Part shown: one piece after another, positions 32,123 to 39,425 of the stretch
Layout of the letters: the number at the start of each line of letters is the position of its first letter
Position numbering within the stretch: position 1 is the first letter of the stretch
Source of the DNA: Paenibacillus ihuae
Lineage (GTDB): Bacteria; Bacillota; Bacilli; Paenibacillales; Paenibacillaceae
Assembly (NCBI RefSeq): GCF_001368795.1
Contig: NZ_LN831199.1
Location: forward strand, 516,420-558,875
DNA length: 42,456 nucleotides
Direction of reading: 5' to 3'
Position numbers and translations under genes: made by a program
The notes under the pieces: model-generated
Told to the model about the DNA's origin: nothing
Seen by the model: the letters and a program-made list of their open reading frames with translations, nothing else
The model's database searches: none

Positions 32123-33235
32123 TTATGGTTTTTTCAATAATGTCACGACAAAAGAGGTTGTCCCCATCGCACTTTTCGCCTCAATTCCCCCTCCATGCAA
32201 TGTGACGATACTTTTAGCAATAGCAAGTCCCAAGCCTGATCCGCCCGTATATTCTGAACGTGACTTTTCTACTCTATAAAATCTCTCAAAAATATAGGGA
32301 AGATCGACACTTGGTATTGATTTCCCATAATTCTTCACTTCAACTTCAACGGTTTGTTTCGAGTCTCTTACGATAAGATCAATATATTTCCCTTCTTTTC
32401 CGTATCTCATGGCGTTTTGAATAAGGTTCTCAAACACCCTGGCTATTTTATTCCCATCTCCTACAATGACAGGATTATCACTCTTTATGAATGTCCTCAT
32501 TTGCATGTTTGCTGCTTGAATTTGAATCCTATGCTGTACAACTAACTGATTTATCATTTCTTCAATATTTATGGATTGATCGCTTACCAGCGTTTCTTTG
32601 TTTTGGACATAGGTATATTCAAACAAATCATTAATTAAATGATGTAATCGTTCGGCCTTAGCATTCACAATCTGTATATAAGCCCGAAGCTCGACTTCGT
32701 CCCTGTATTCATCTTCATTGATAAGATTCAAGTATCCGATGATAGAGGTTAGCGGTGATCTAAGGTCATGGGCAACATTGGTCACCAAATCATTTTTTAT
32801 CTGTTCGGATCTCCGCTCTTCCTCAATGGCCTTCCGGGCTTGAATGACTACATTATTAATATGAGTAGCAAGCTCATTTAAACCGGCTTCTGCTCGCTCT
32901 TCAACTTTATAATTAAAATTACCGTTAGCAATAAGCTCAACTTCACGTATCATATGATTAAATTCAATTGAAACATAGCGCTTTTTTTCAACTTGATAGA
33001 ACAACAACAGGTATCGTAAGAAAATCAACCCAATAATCAAAGGAACAAGTATGGCCCAGAGAGGAGAAAGGAGATTCACTATGAAGGCTACCGAACCAAA
33101 CTGTTTCTGAAAATAATATATTGAGGAAAATAAAATAGCTGCTGTTACCGCCGATGCTATTAGGGATAGCAGGACATAGAGAATTGCTTTCCAAACCGGA
33201 ATGGTTTTAATAATAAATAACGTATTATTTTTCAA
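32123..33235 (-). CDS. VanS/OmpR-partner-type sensor histidine kinase
   Basis: About 370 residues. The start codon is probably TTG at 33235 (GGGGAG twelve bases upstream); a TTG at 33247 abuts the site. Two membrane helices (about 15-38, 48-72) with a very short extracellular loop, HAMP-like linker, phospho-His in NVAHDLRSPLTSIIGYLNLI, then ATP site (FENLIQNAMRYGKEG, GGSGLGLAIAKSIVTLHGG). Short-loop kinases of this class sense signals inside the membrane. It overlaps the end of the regulator gene, so the two are coupled. Confidence 0.9.
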   Translation of the reverse strand: MKNNTLFIIKTIPVWKAILYVLLSLIASAVTAAILFSSIYYFQKQFGSVAFIVNLLSPLWAILVPLIIGLIFLRYLLLFYQVEKKRYVSIEFNHMIREVELIANGNFNYKVEERAEAGLNELATHINNVVIQARKAIEEERRSEQIKNDLVTNVAHDLRSPLTSIIGYLNLINEDEYRDEVELRAYIQIVNAKAERLHHLINDLFEYTYVQNKETLVSDQSINIEEMINQLVVQHRIQIQAANMQMRTFIKSDNPVIVGDGNKIARVFENLIQNAMRYGKEGKYIDLIVRDSKQTVEVEVKNYGKSIPSVDLPYIFERFYRVEKSRSEYTGGSGLGLAIAKSIVTLHGGGIEAKSAMGTTSFVVTLLKKP

Positions 33236-33908
33236 TTTTATAACCAACTCCCCAAACCGTTTGAATAACCGCTTCTCCTGTTGCTGCAGAAATTTTATCT
33301 CTTAGGTTACTGATATGAACCATAACGGTCTTATTAGATCCAGTACCGATTTCATTCCATACCTTTTCAAAAATCTCCTCTGATCCGAACACTCTTCCGC
33401 GGTTTTTGGCCAGCAAATACAAAATATCAAATTCAATCGCGGTCAACCTTATTTCTTGCCCCTGAGCATGAACCGTGTGGCTTTGTTTATCAATTTTTAG
33501 GGAGTGGATATAGATACTATCCGGATCTTTAACTGTTGGCTGATAATTAGCTCTGCGTAACAATGCCTTTACTCTGGCTGTTAATTCCAACGGATTAAAG
33601 GGCTTGATCAAATAATCATCAGCACCAGTCATTAAACCAACGATTTTATCCATATCCTCCGTTTTTGCACTTAGCATCAGGACTGGAATTTCATGCTCTT
33701 TTCGAATTTCTCTGCAGACATCCAGTCCATTCATTTTGGGCATCATAACATCTAATATCACGAGATCAACAGAGTGACGCTCCATAAATTGAAGGGCTTC
33801 AACTCCATCGTGCACTGTATAGATTTGATAGCCTTCATTGCGCAGATACACTCCAATTAACTCGGCAATCTCTTTATCATCATCTACAATAACTATCTCT
33901 GTACTCAT
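33225..33908 (-). CDS. OmpR/VanR-type response regulator
   Basis: 227 residues from the ATG at 33908 (after AGGGGAGAAACT). Receiver domain with VIVDDDKEIAELI, phospho-Asp in DLVILDVMMPKMNG and Lys in YLIKPFNPLEL; C-terminal winged helix with RLTAIEFDILYLLAKNRGRVF and VMVHISNLRDKI...TVWGVGYKIEK. Partner of the kinase at 32123-33235. With the VanZ gene upstream it forms a VanZ-VanR-VanS-like unit, but no vanH/vanA/vanX-type resistance genes occur in the window. Confidence 0.93.
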   Translation of the reverse strand: MSTEIVIVDDDKEIAELIGVYLRNEGYQIYTVHDGVEALQFMERHSVDLVILDVMMPKMNGLDVCREIRKEHEIPVLMLSAKTEDMDKIVGLMTGADDYLIKPFNPLELTARVKALLRRANYQPTVKDPDSIYIHSLKIDKQSHTVHAQGQEIRLTAIEFDILYLLAKNRGRVFGSEEIFEKVWNEIGTGSNKTVMVHISNLRDKISAATGEAVIQTVWGVGYKIEK

Positions 33909-33938
33909 AGTTTCTCCCCTCAAAACCCGGGCTCTATG

Positions 33939-34499
33939 TCACCCTAATCTTAACTTATGCAATATATGATTCCCATTGCTTCTCTTTAATAGTCCGTTTA
34001 TTACTATATACCCCAAGATTGCTCCAGCGGTATTGGCAATTAGATCATTGATATCCGTGCTCCTGCCGTTGCCACATATTATTCTGATCATCATCTGAAG
34101 AACCTCAATAGATAAACTGAGAAAGAAACCGGAATAGGCTACGTTTTTTAAGGATTCAAACTTTTTATGGAGTAATGGCAGATACATCCCAAAAGGCATT
34201 AACATAATGATGTTTAATATAAAAGTTTTTATGTCGATCGTTAATATTGGAATGAAATTAATCGTCTTGTACCAAGGAGTCAGATTAGCATATTTGCCAA
34301 TATTCACTTCGATGGGGAAAAACACTAACTGCATGACACACAATAAGTAAATACTAAACGTGATTATTATTAAATATTGGGCTACACTACGTTTCCTTTT
34401 TTTCCACAGGGCATCTGCAACCAAATACAGAAGAACTAATAAGAACATGGGTGCGAGGATATAGGTGGATTGAATCGTAAACATAATCGATTGTTCCAT
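33939..34499 (-). CDS. VanZ-family membrane protein
   Basis: 186 residues, about five membrane helices. The VanZ pattern …NIIMLMPFGMYLPLL… and the C-terminal GRSTDINDLIANTAGAILGY with its conserved Asp and Asn are clear. VanZ-like proteins lower susceptibility to teicoplanin or other membrane-targeting drugs in some bacteria by an unknown mechanism. Starts at an ATG behind AGGAGGAAGTAGC and is followed by the two-component genes, perhaps co-transcribed. Confidence 0.92.
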   Translation of the reverse strand: MEQSIMFTIQSTYILAPMFLLVLLYLVADALWKKRKRSVAQYLIIITFSIYLLCVMQLVFFPIEVNIGKYANLTPWYKTINFIPILTIDIKTFILNIIMLMPFGMYLPLLHKKFESLKNVAYSGFFLSLSIEVLQMMIRIICGNGRSTDINDLIANTAGAILGYIVINGLLKRSNGNHILHKLRLG

Positions 34500-34548
34500 G
34501 CTACTTCCTCCTTATTTAAGATGTTAGCTTAACTTTGACAAGAAAAAT

Positions 34549-34567
34549 GGGACTGTTGAACAGTCCC
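34549..34567 (-). terminator. Terminator after the DUF4179-like gene
   Basis: Stem GGGACTGT/ACAGTCCC around TGA, followed on the minus strand by ATTTTTC. It separates this gene from the VanZ unit downstream. Confidence 0.85.
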
Positions 34568-34587
34568 GTTCAGCCCATCCAACATGC

Positions 34588-35454
34588 TTATTTCGCAACC
34601 GGAATGATAAGCCCATCGATCGATATACTTGTAATCAACGCTGCATCTAAGAAGACCTTTTTACCCTCTTTGTTTAAATTATAGTGCCATTCAAATCCCC
34701 GATCTGATGTACTTGTTGAGCCTAAATAAAGTTCAGTTTCCTTGCCGTCTGATGTCGAAATGCTAATTTTAGGGTTATATTCCGGTAATTGATCACTGTG
34801 CCCATCTAAGCGGTTACCTTCAATGCCAATCCCAATGGTGGACAAATTTATCGTTTGAAGAGACAGCTTTTCTTGTTGCTGTGAGAGGGTATGATCTACT
34901 CCGATAGTGTACGATGTACTGCTCTCTTGTGCTGTAAAAGTATTCTGGAACGGACCCTTAGCAATAACGGCTCCTGTAATGTTATTCACTACGGCATCCG
35001 CCTGAATCGTAACTTTCTTTCCTTTCAGACTACTCGGTGTATCGACATCAAACATGGCGATGATCTTCTTACCGTCCTCTGTCACTCTTTGCTCCACCAT
35101 GTAACTGGCATCCTTTGCCCAATTCAGTTCAAGTGCAGCAATGGCTGCATCCTGCGGGAAAACCGTGCCGTCTTCGTTCTCAAAAGAAACGATAATGATC
35201 GCACCGTTTCCTGCAATAATGCTTTCTTCTACCGTTGTTTTCATCCCTGCCATTACTTTAGACTGATTAATTAAGGTCGCAGATCCCGCCGAAATTTCGG
35301 TATTCCCATTAAAAAAACTTTTGAAAACACTCCTATCTGATGAAGCTAGAGCTGAGGTTCCCATCGCCATTAATGATATTGCTGCCACAACCGCTGTACC
35401 TGCCACCCATTTTGTTCTCTTCGTTGGTTTATTCCCATTCTGATTGTTGTTCAT
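34588..35454 (-). CDS. Exported DUF4179/DUF5643-like protein
   Basis: 288 residues from the ATG at 35454 (GGAGG eight bases upstream). Residues 1-20 are polar and basic, then a hydrophobic stretch (TAVVAAISLMAMGTSALA) follows that serves as membrane anchor or signal peptide. The outside part resembles the ectodomain of ECF-anti-sigma-like DUF4179/DUF5643 proteins (…IIIVSFENEDGTVFPQDA…, …KGKKVTIQADAVVNNITGAV…). The usual cytoplasmic anti-sigma domain is very short here. An exported stress-associated protein is the best guess. Confidence 0.72.
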   Translation of the reverse strand: MNNNQNGNKPTKRTKWVAGTAVVAAISLMAMGTSALASSDRSVFKSFFNGNTEISAGSATLINQSKVMAGMKTTVEESIIAGNGAIIIVSFENEDGTVFPQDAAIAALELNWAKDASYMVEQRVTEDGKKIIAMFDVDTPSSLKGKKVTIQADAVVNNITGAVIAKGPFQNTFTAQESSTSYTIGVDHTLSQQQEKLSLQTINLSTIGIGIEGNRLDGHSDQLPEYNPKISISTSDGKETELYLGSTSTSDRGFEWHYNLNKEGKKVFLDAALITSISIDGLIIPVAK

Positions 35455-35616
35455 GGTACATTCCTCCAATTATTTATTTTGTGGTGTTCTTGGTGATGTA
35501 CTTAGTTTAATCAGCAGTTTCTAAGTTCTTTTAAAGAACATTTAAAGATTTACTAAATTTTCAGGGGAGCCGGGGATTACGCATCTGATTGTGGCTGATA
35601 AAGGCTAGACTCTATA

Positions 35617-35660
35617 CAAAAAAGCACCGTACCCTTCAATTATGAAGAGCATGGTGCTGA
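35617..35660 (-). terminator. Terminator overlapping the hydrolase stop codon
   Basis: Interrupted stem AGCACC...GGTGCT with T6 on the minus strand; the 5' arm lies inside the last codons of the hydrolase gene. Ends the MerR operon. Confidence 0.7.
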
Positions 35661-36698
35661 TGGTTCCGCCGTCAATGACACACTCCCATTCCTAGTGAAT
35701 CTCTCGAGAAACTGTTCTATTTGGTCCATGTAACCCGGCACCGTGATCTGCCTGGGCATGAAGAGACTGATCATTACTGCCCGAAGATCGGAATCAGCTG
35801 TTTTCGTGCTTAACATCGAATGCTCTGCGTCAGGGAAGACCTCAACCGTCAGCAGTTCCGGCTTTACGTTATTGCGATACACATGCTCAGTCTCTGTCCA
35901 ATCAACATGGATATCTTCTTCCCCCAAAAGCAGGAGTACTGGAGAATTAAAATGACGAAGATCGTCCGTTGCGTCTGACAAGAAGTTTTTACTGACAAAG
36001 GTCCATCTGTCCTCCGGCATCACGCTGCTTCCCTGCGCCATTTTTAGATATTCGTCATATTCGGCCTGTTTGGCTAAGAGCTGCCGTACCCGGTAGTCGT
36101 ACGTTTCTTCGGCTTGAATGTCTTTTTCCGAATAACCGTCCTTGATCATCTGCTCACGAGTATGATAGGCTCCTTGCCGTATCCAGTTAATGGCGGGCGA
36201 TACAAGAATACTGAAGGCTAACTGCTCCTTCCCGGCAAGCTTAGGAATGACCCATCCGGCCTGACTGGCGCCCCATACCCCGATCCTGTTCGGATCGATC
36301 AACGGATGCCCTTTTGCCCATGTAATCGCCTCACGAGCCTCATCTGCCCGATCATCCATGCTCTGTTCCAGCCAGCTTCCCTCAGACCCGCCGATCCCTC
36401 TTTTATTCAGGGATAAGGAGGCATAGCCGAGGCTAGCTAACCGCTCCCATAACGGCTTGTACCCGTCATCGTGTGTTGCATTAATCGGTCCATCCCCATG
36501 GATAAAGAGGACTAATCCCAGCTTGCCTGCAGCGTTCTTAGGCAGCACCAAAGTTCCCGTAAGTTTGCCGGTGGACGATGGGATCTCGACCCTCTGCTCT
36601 ACCATGTCAAAACGGTTTTGCTCCAAAATATATAATCCTATACCGCCAATAAGCAGTACGACGATCATCGCATAGATTAAGCTCTTTTTTTTCCTCAT
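35640..36698 (-). CDS. Membrane-anchored alpha/beta hydrolase
   Basis: 352 residues from ATG 36698. The N-terminal MRKKKSLIYAMIVVLLIGGIG forms a membrane anchor, so the enzyme faces outward or stays anchored. The fold shows LVLFIHGDGPINATHD (oxyanion loop), GVWGASQAGW (nucleophile Ser in GxSxxG), LLLGEEDIHVDWTETE (acid) and DAEHSML (His). It resembles acyl-CoA-thioesterase/dienelactone-type hydrolases. Third gene of the MerR operon, eight bases after the GNAT stop codon. The ribosome binding site GGAGGG lies 14 bases away, so a weak start is possible. Confidence 0.82.
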   Translation of the reverse strand: MRKKKSLIYAMIVVLLIGGIGLYILEQNRFDMVEQRVEIPSSTGKLTGTLVLPKNAAGKLGLVLFIHGDGPINATHDDGYKPLWERLASLGYASLSLNKRGIGGSEGSWLEQSMDDRADEAREAITWAKGHPLIDPNRIGVWGASQAGWVIPKLAGKEQLAFSILVSPAINWIRQGAYHTREQMIKDGYSEKDIQAEETYDYRVRQLLAKQAEYDEYLKMAQGSSVMPEDRWTFVSKNFLSDATDDLRHFNSPVLLLLGEEDIHVDWTETEHVYRNNVKPELLTVEVFPDAEHSMLSTKTADSDLRAVMISLFMPRQITVPGYMDQIEQFLERFTRNGSVSLTAEPSAPCSS

Positions 36699-36705
36699 TG
36701 TTTCT

Positions 36706-37311
36706 TTAAAATCCCTCCCTCCTCTGTACCCTATACTCCCACTCCGATTCGTTGAATAACAGATGCAATATAAACCGATTCTCCCGGGACAGTGTTTGGA
36801 ACGATAATTGGTCATATAGCTGCTGAGCGCGCGGGTTACTGCCCGAGACGTACAGGCTTAGGCGATCCAGACCCGGGTCCATATCCACAACCTGCTGTGC
36901 CCATTGCAAAAGCAGCTTTCCAACGCCCTTGCTTCTCTGGTCCGAATGAACAACAAGGTCTGCTATATAACATTCGCCAGACTCAGGTTGATGATCTAGT
37001 ACATATAGGCCGATCAGCATTTTGATCAGGTTCCATCTGCCAAATTGGCTGAGCATCCTCCATGACGGCAGCTTCTGCCTGCTCTTTTTTGTGTCAACAA
37101 CCGGTTTCCATTTCATCGCTATGCTCCCAATCACCTCTCCCTGTTGCAGGGCGACCATTCTTTGAGTGGACGGTTCAGTTGGGATGTATTCCAGCAGCTT
37201 TTCGAAAAATAGAGCCAGATCATCCTCATTCATCTTGGTCAGCATGTTGAATTTGCCATGGAACGCTTGAGCCAGTAATCTTCCGACTTGTTTATTGTAC
37301 CGGGAATGCAT
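36706..37311 (-). CDS. GNAT-family N-acetyltransferase
   Basis: 201 residues. Motif A with acetyl-CoA binding is DLVVHSDQRSKGVGKLLLQWAQQV near residues 118-140, motif B follows as LSLYVSGSNPRAQQLYDQLSF. N-terminal part HSRYNKQVGRLLAQAFHGKF is the usual substrate-side start. Substrate unknown; such genes beside MerR regulators may serve detoxification. Second gene of the MerR operon. Confidence 0.9.
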   Translation of the reverse strand: MHSRYNKQVGRLLAQAFHGKFNMLTKMNEDDLALFFEKLLEYIPTEPSTQRMVALQQGEVIGSIAMKWKPVVDTKKSRQKLPSWRMLSQFGRWNLIKMLIGLYVLDHQPESGECYIADLVVHSDQRSKGVGKLLLQWAQQVVDMDPGLDRLSLYVSGSNPRAQQLYDQLSFQTLSRENRFILHLLFNESEWEYRVQRREGF

Positions 37312-37337
37312 AGGCTCTATCGTAATTGGTACTGTCC

Positions 37338-38126
37338 CTATGTTGGATTTCCCCCTTCAGACTTTGCAACCGGTGCGATCAAGGCCTGTAGCTCATAGTG
37401 CAGCATATCGGGACTAAATAGAGATAAATATGATCTTTCAATGACAACCAGAGGCCCCAAAAGAGGGATAGATTGTGCAGCAGCATAGTCGAAAAATTGT
37501 TCAATCCGATGCTCAAGCTCTTCCTCCTGAATAATACATTGCCGGGTAAGGTACTCTCCTTCAGATAAAGCAACATCTCCCGGAGCCTCAGTTTCCAGAT
37601 ATAAGGTAACGGTATCCGAACCGTCATACAGGTAATGGATATCGGATTCAAACAAGTTCGGGATGTGGTCGGCCTGTTCAGCAAGTACTGCCGCGTTAAG
37701 CCTCGTATGTGAATCCAGCTGAATAAAGCTTTTAAGAAATGTGGATTTACGCTTCTTAATGTGGAATTGGCCGGGCTGCAAGCTGTAGCTTTGCTGCTCC
37801 TGTAACACTTTGAGAATGAACTGCCGAAGTTCTTGGAGGCGCAGCAGCTCTGCTTCGATATTCTGCAAGGAATGATGAAGCAGCTGTAGATGCTGATCTG
37901 CAGAATGGGAAATCATGCATTCTTTAATGGACTGGACAGGTACCTCCAATTTGCGGAGCAATAGGATACGGGCTAACTCGTAGATTTGATCCATACCATA
38001 CTTCCTATACTGATTTGTATCCGTGTAAGCAGGCTGAAGAACACCCTTCTCTTCAAAATAACGGATTTGATGGACCGACACGTTCATCAGCTTAGCAAGT
38101 TCACTAATCGTAATTTCGCTTTTTAT
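37338..38126 (-). CDS. MerR-family regulator, apparent ATA start
   Basis: About 262 residues. The winged helix ISELAKLMNVSVHQIRYFEEKGVL is at the N-terminus, then a long coiled coil (QNIEAELLRLQELRQFILKVLQEQQ) and a C-terminal effector-binding (GyrI/BltR-like) domain. No ATG lies in frame upstream of the HTH. AGGAG (38139-38135) is placed ideally, eight bases before ATA at 38126-38124, and a GTG at 38135 overlaps that site. So ATA start, or GTG start, seems needed. Downstream in-frame ATG would cut the HTH. It controls its own operon through the 19-bp-spacer promoter. Confidence 0.8.
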   Translation of the reverse strand: MKSEITISELAKLMNVSVHQIRYFEEKGVLQPAYTDTNQYRKYGMDQIYELARILLLRKLEVPVQSIKECMISHSADQHLQLLHHSLQNIEAELLRLQELRQFILKVLQEQQSYSLQPGQFHIKKRKSTFLKSFIQLDSHTRLNAAVLAEQADHIPNLFESDIHYLYDGSDTVTLYLETEAPGDVALSEGEYLTRQCIIQEEELEHRIEQFFDYAAAQSIPLLGPLVVIERSYLSLFSPDMLHYELQALIAPVAKSEGGNPT

Positions 38127-38164
38127 AACGATCACTCCTACAGTTGAGGCTGGAATATATCTCA

Positions 38165-38195
38165 ACAGTACACCTTAGGTCTGACCTAAGGTCAA
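38165..38195 (-). promoter_or_regulatory. MerR-type promoter with 19-bp spacer and dyad
   Basis: On the minus strand TTGACC (38195-38190) and TACTGT (38170-38165) are 19 bp apart, longer than the normal 17, and the perfect dyad CCTTAGGT-CTG-ACCTAAGG (38173-38191) fills the spacer. This is the hallmark of MerR-activated promoters, where the regulator untwists the spacer. Confidence 0.88.
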
Positions 38196-38249
38196 GTGTC
38201 ATGCTAACAACACTAAAAAAATAGACAGCCCCATTACTCGAAGACCGTA

Positions 38250-38355
38250 ACACATGCCTCCTGCGCATTCGCCTGATAAAGGGCCTCTGAAATGACGCCC
38301 ATAAAGGGATCAGAAATGAGATTGATTTTGTCAACAAGACGGTAAATTAAGGGGT
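38250..38355 (+). pseudogene. 3'-end remnant of a PPOX-family gene
   Basis: About 100 bp match the end of the intact gene at 41246-41716 almost base for base (TGCGCATTCGCCTGATAAAGGGCCTC...). Against the intact gene, TGG has become TGA, putting a stop inside the remnant. Only the last third or so remains, so it is a dead partial copy. Its terminator also survives. Confidence 0.85.
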
Positions 38356-38369
38356 CTATGTGGTTCAAA

Positions 38370-38396
38370 GGGAGTGTCCGCACACTCCCTTTTTTT
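38370..38396 (+). terminator. Terminator copied with the PPOX remnant
   Basis: GGGAGTGT-CCGC-ACACTCCC plus T7. A related hairpin follows the intact PPOX gene at 41787-41813. Confidence 0.85.
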
Positions 38397-38450
38397 CGCT
38401 GTTACTTGGTACGGTTCACCGCGCTGTCTGCAACGGGAGATTTTCTGTTA

Positions 38451-38470
38451 TACATTATATATTTAATGTA
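38451..38470. promoter_or_regulatory. Palindrome upstream of the DUF2975 operon
   Basis: TACATTA-N6-TAATGTA forms a perfect dyad about 90 bp before the DUF2975 start, in an AT-rich promoter-like stretch. A candidate operator, perhaps for the XRE protein of the operon. Confidence 0.5.
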
Positions 38471-38561
38471 AAACATAAAAAATATATTGTAATAGATAAA
38501 TTCAAGTGCTATAATATTTCCAGATAACTTACAATTAAACATAGAAAGGATTCGAATCGTT

Positions 38562-39161
38562 ATGAAACAGAAGAATGAAACTGCAAAAAAAATAAATCAT
38601 TATACTAAAGTTACCCTTGCGGTTTGGTACTTTGTTTTAGGAGCCGGTATCTTCATGTTCATTGCCGCCTCTGTTTTTATAGGACTCCATTACATGGACA
38701 AATTACCCCTGGGTCACCTGGTAATCGAGTTTACCACTCCTGGACTTCAAATTAATGTGGATAGCAAACTGCTATCGGGTTTTTCAACCCCAGCTATCGT
38801 TTCCATCGGAATGAATATCCTAGCGACGTGGATTCTCTTGCTTTATTTAGTGCGGCAGTTTTCGAATATTTTCAAATCGTTTTTAGATCATCATTCTCCG
38901 TTTATCATGAACAATGTCTATAGGCTAAGACATATTTCTTATTCTTTCTTCCTGTACTCCGCTGTCATTCTCGTTTTGGGAATTATCCTAAAACAACTTT
39001 TCACCCAAGACTTCCTATTACCTGGTACAGAACATCTAAGGTTACATATTCGTGCTTCCATCCCGTTTTGGCCTATCCTATGTGGAATCTTCGCTATGGG
39101 AATGGCTGAAATATTTCATTACGGGTTAAAACTGCAGCAGGACAACGATTCCATCGTATGA
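38562..39161 (+). CDS. DUF2975 membrane protein
   Basis: 199 residues, four membrane helices (about 19-42, 80-100, 125-147, 168-185). The segment …FSTPAIVSIGMNILATWILLLYLVRQFSNIFKSFLDHHSPF… is the DUF2975 signature. Its gene is followed ten bases later by a small XRE regulator, the usual pairing for this family (YoaS/YozG type). Function unknown; peptide or stress sensing has been suggested by context only. Confidence 0.88.
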   Translation: MKQKNETAKKINHYTKVTLAVWYFVLGAGIFMFIAASVFIGLHYMDKLPLGHLVIEFTTPGLQINVDSKLLSGFSTPAIVSIGMNILATWILLLYLVRQFSNIFKSFLDHHSPFIMNNVYRLRHISYSFFLYSAVILVLGIILKQLFTQDFLLPGTEHLRLHIRASIPFWPILCGIFAMGMAEIFHYGLKLQQDNDSIV

Positions 39162-39171
39162 GGTGACTAGA

Positions 39172-39381
39172 ATGGCGATAATCATTAGACTAGATCGGGT
39201 TATGGCAGATAGAAAAATATCATTAAATGAACTTGCCGATAAAGTAGGCATATCAACGGTTAACTTATCATTGCTTAAAAACGGGAAAGTTAAAGGGATC
39301 CGATTCAATACCCTTGAAGCGATCTGTAAGGAGCTCAACTGTCAGCCTGGAGATATTCTCGAGTATACCGAAATTCAATGA
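39172..39381 (+). CDS. Small XRE/Cro-type regulator (YozG-like)
   Basis: 69 residues from ATG 39172, after GAGGTG. Helix-turn-helix ISLNELADKVGISTVNLSLLKNGKVKGIRFNTLEAICKELNCQPGDIL covers nearly the whole protein, typical of the YozG/YgzD group linked to DUF2975 genes. It probably controls this operon. The next gene follows within 45 bases. Confidence 0.92.
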   Translation: MAIIIRLDRVMADRKISLNELADKVGISTVNLSLLKNGKVKGIRFNTLEAICKELNCQPGDILEYTEIQ

Positions 39382-39425
39382 GGGATGATTCGTATTACAA
39401 TGGCGGATTTCTCGGGGTGGCCAAT

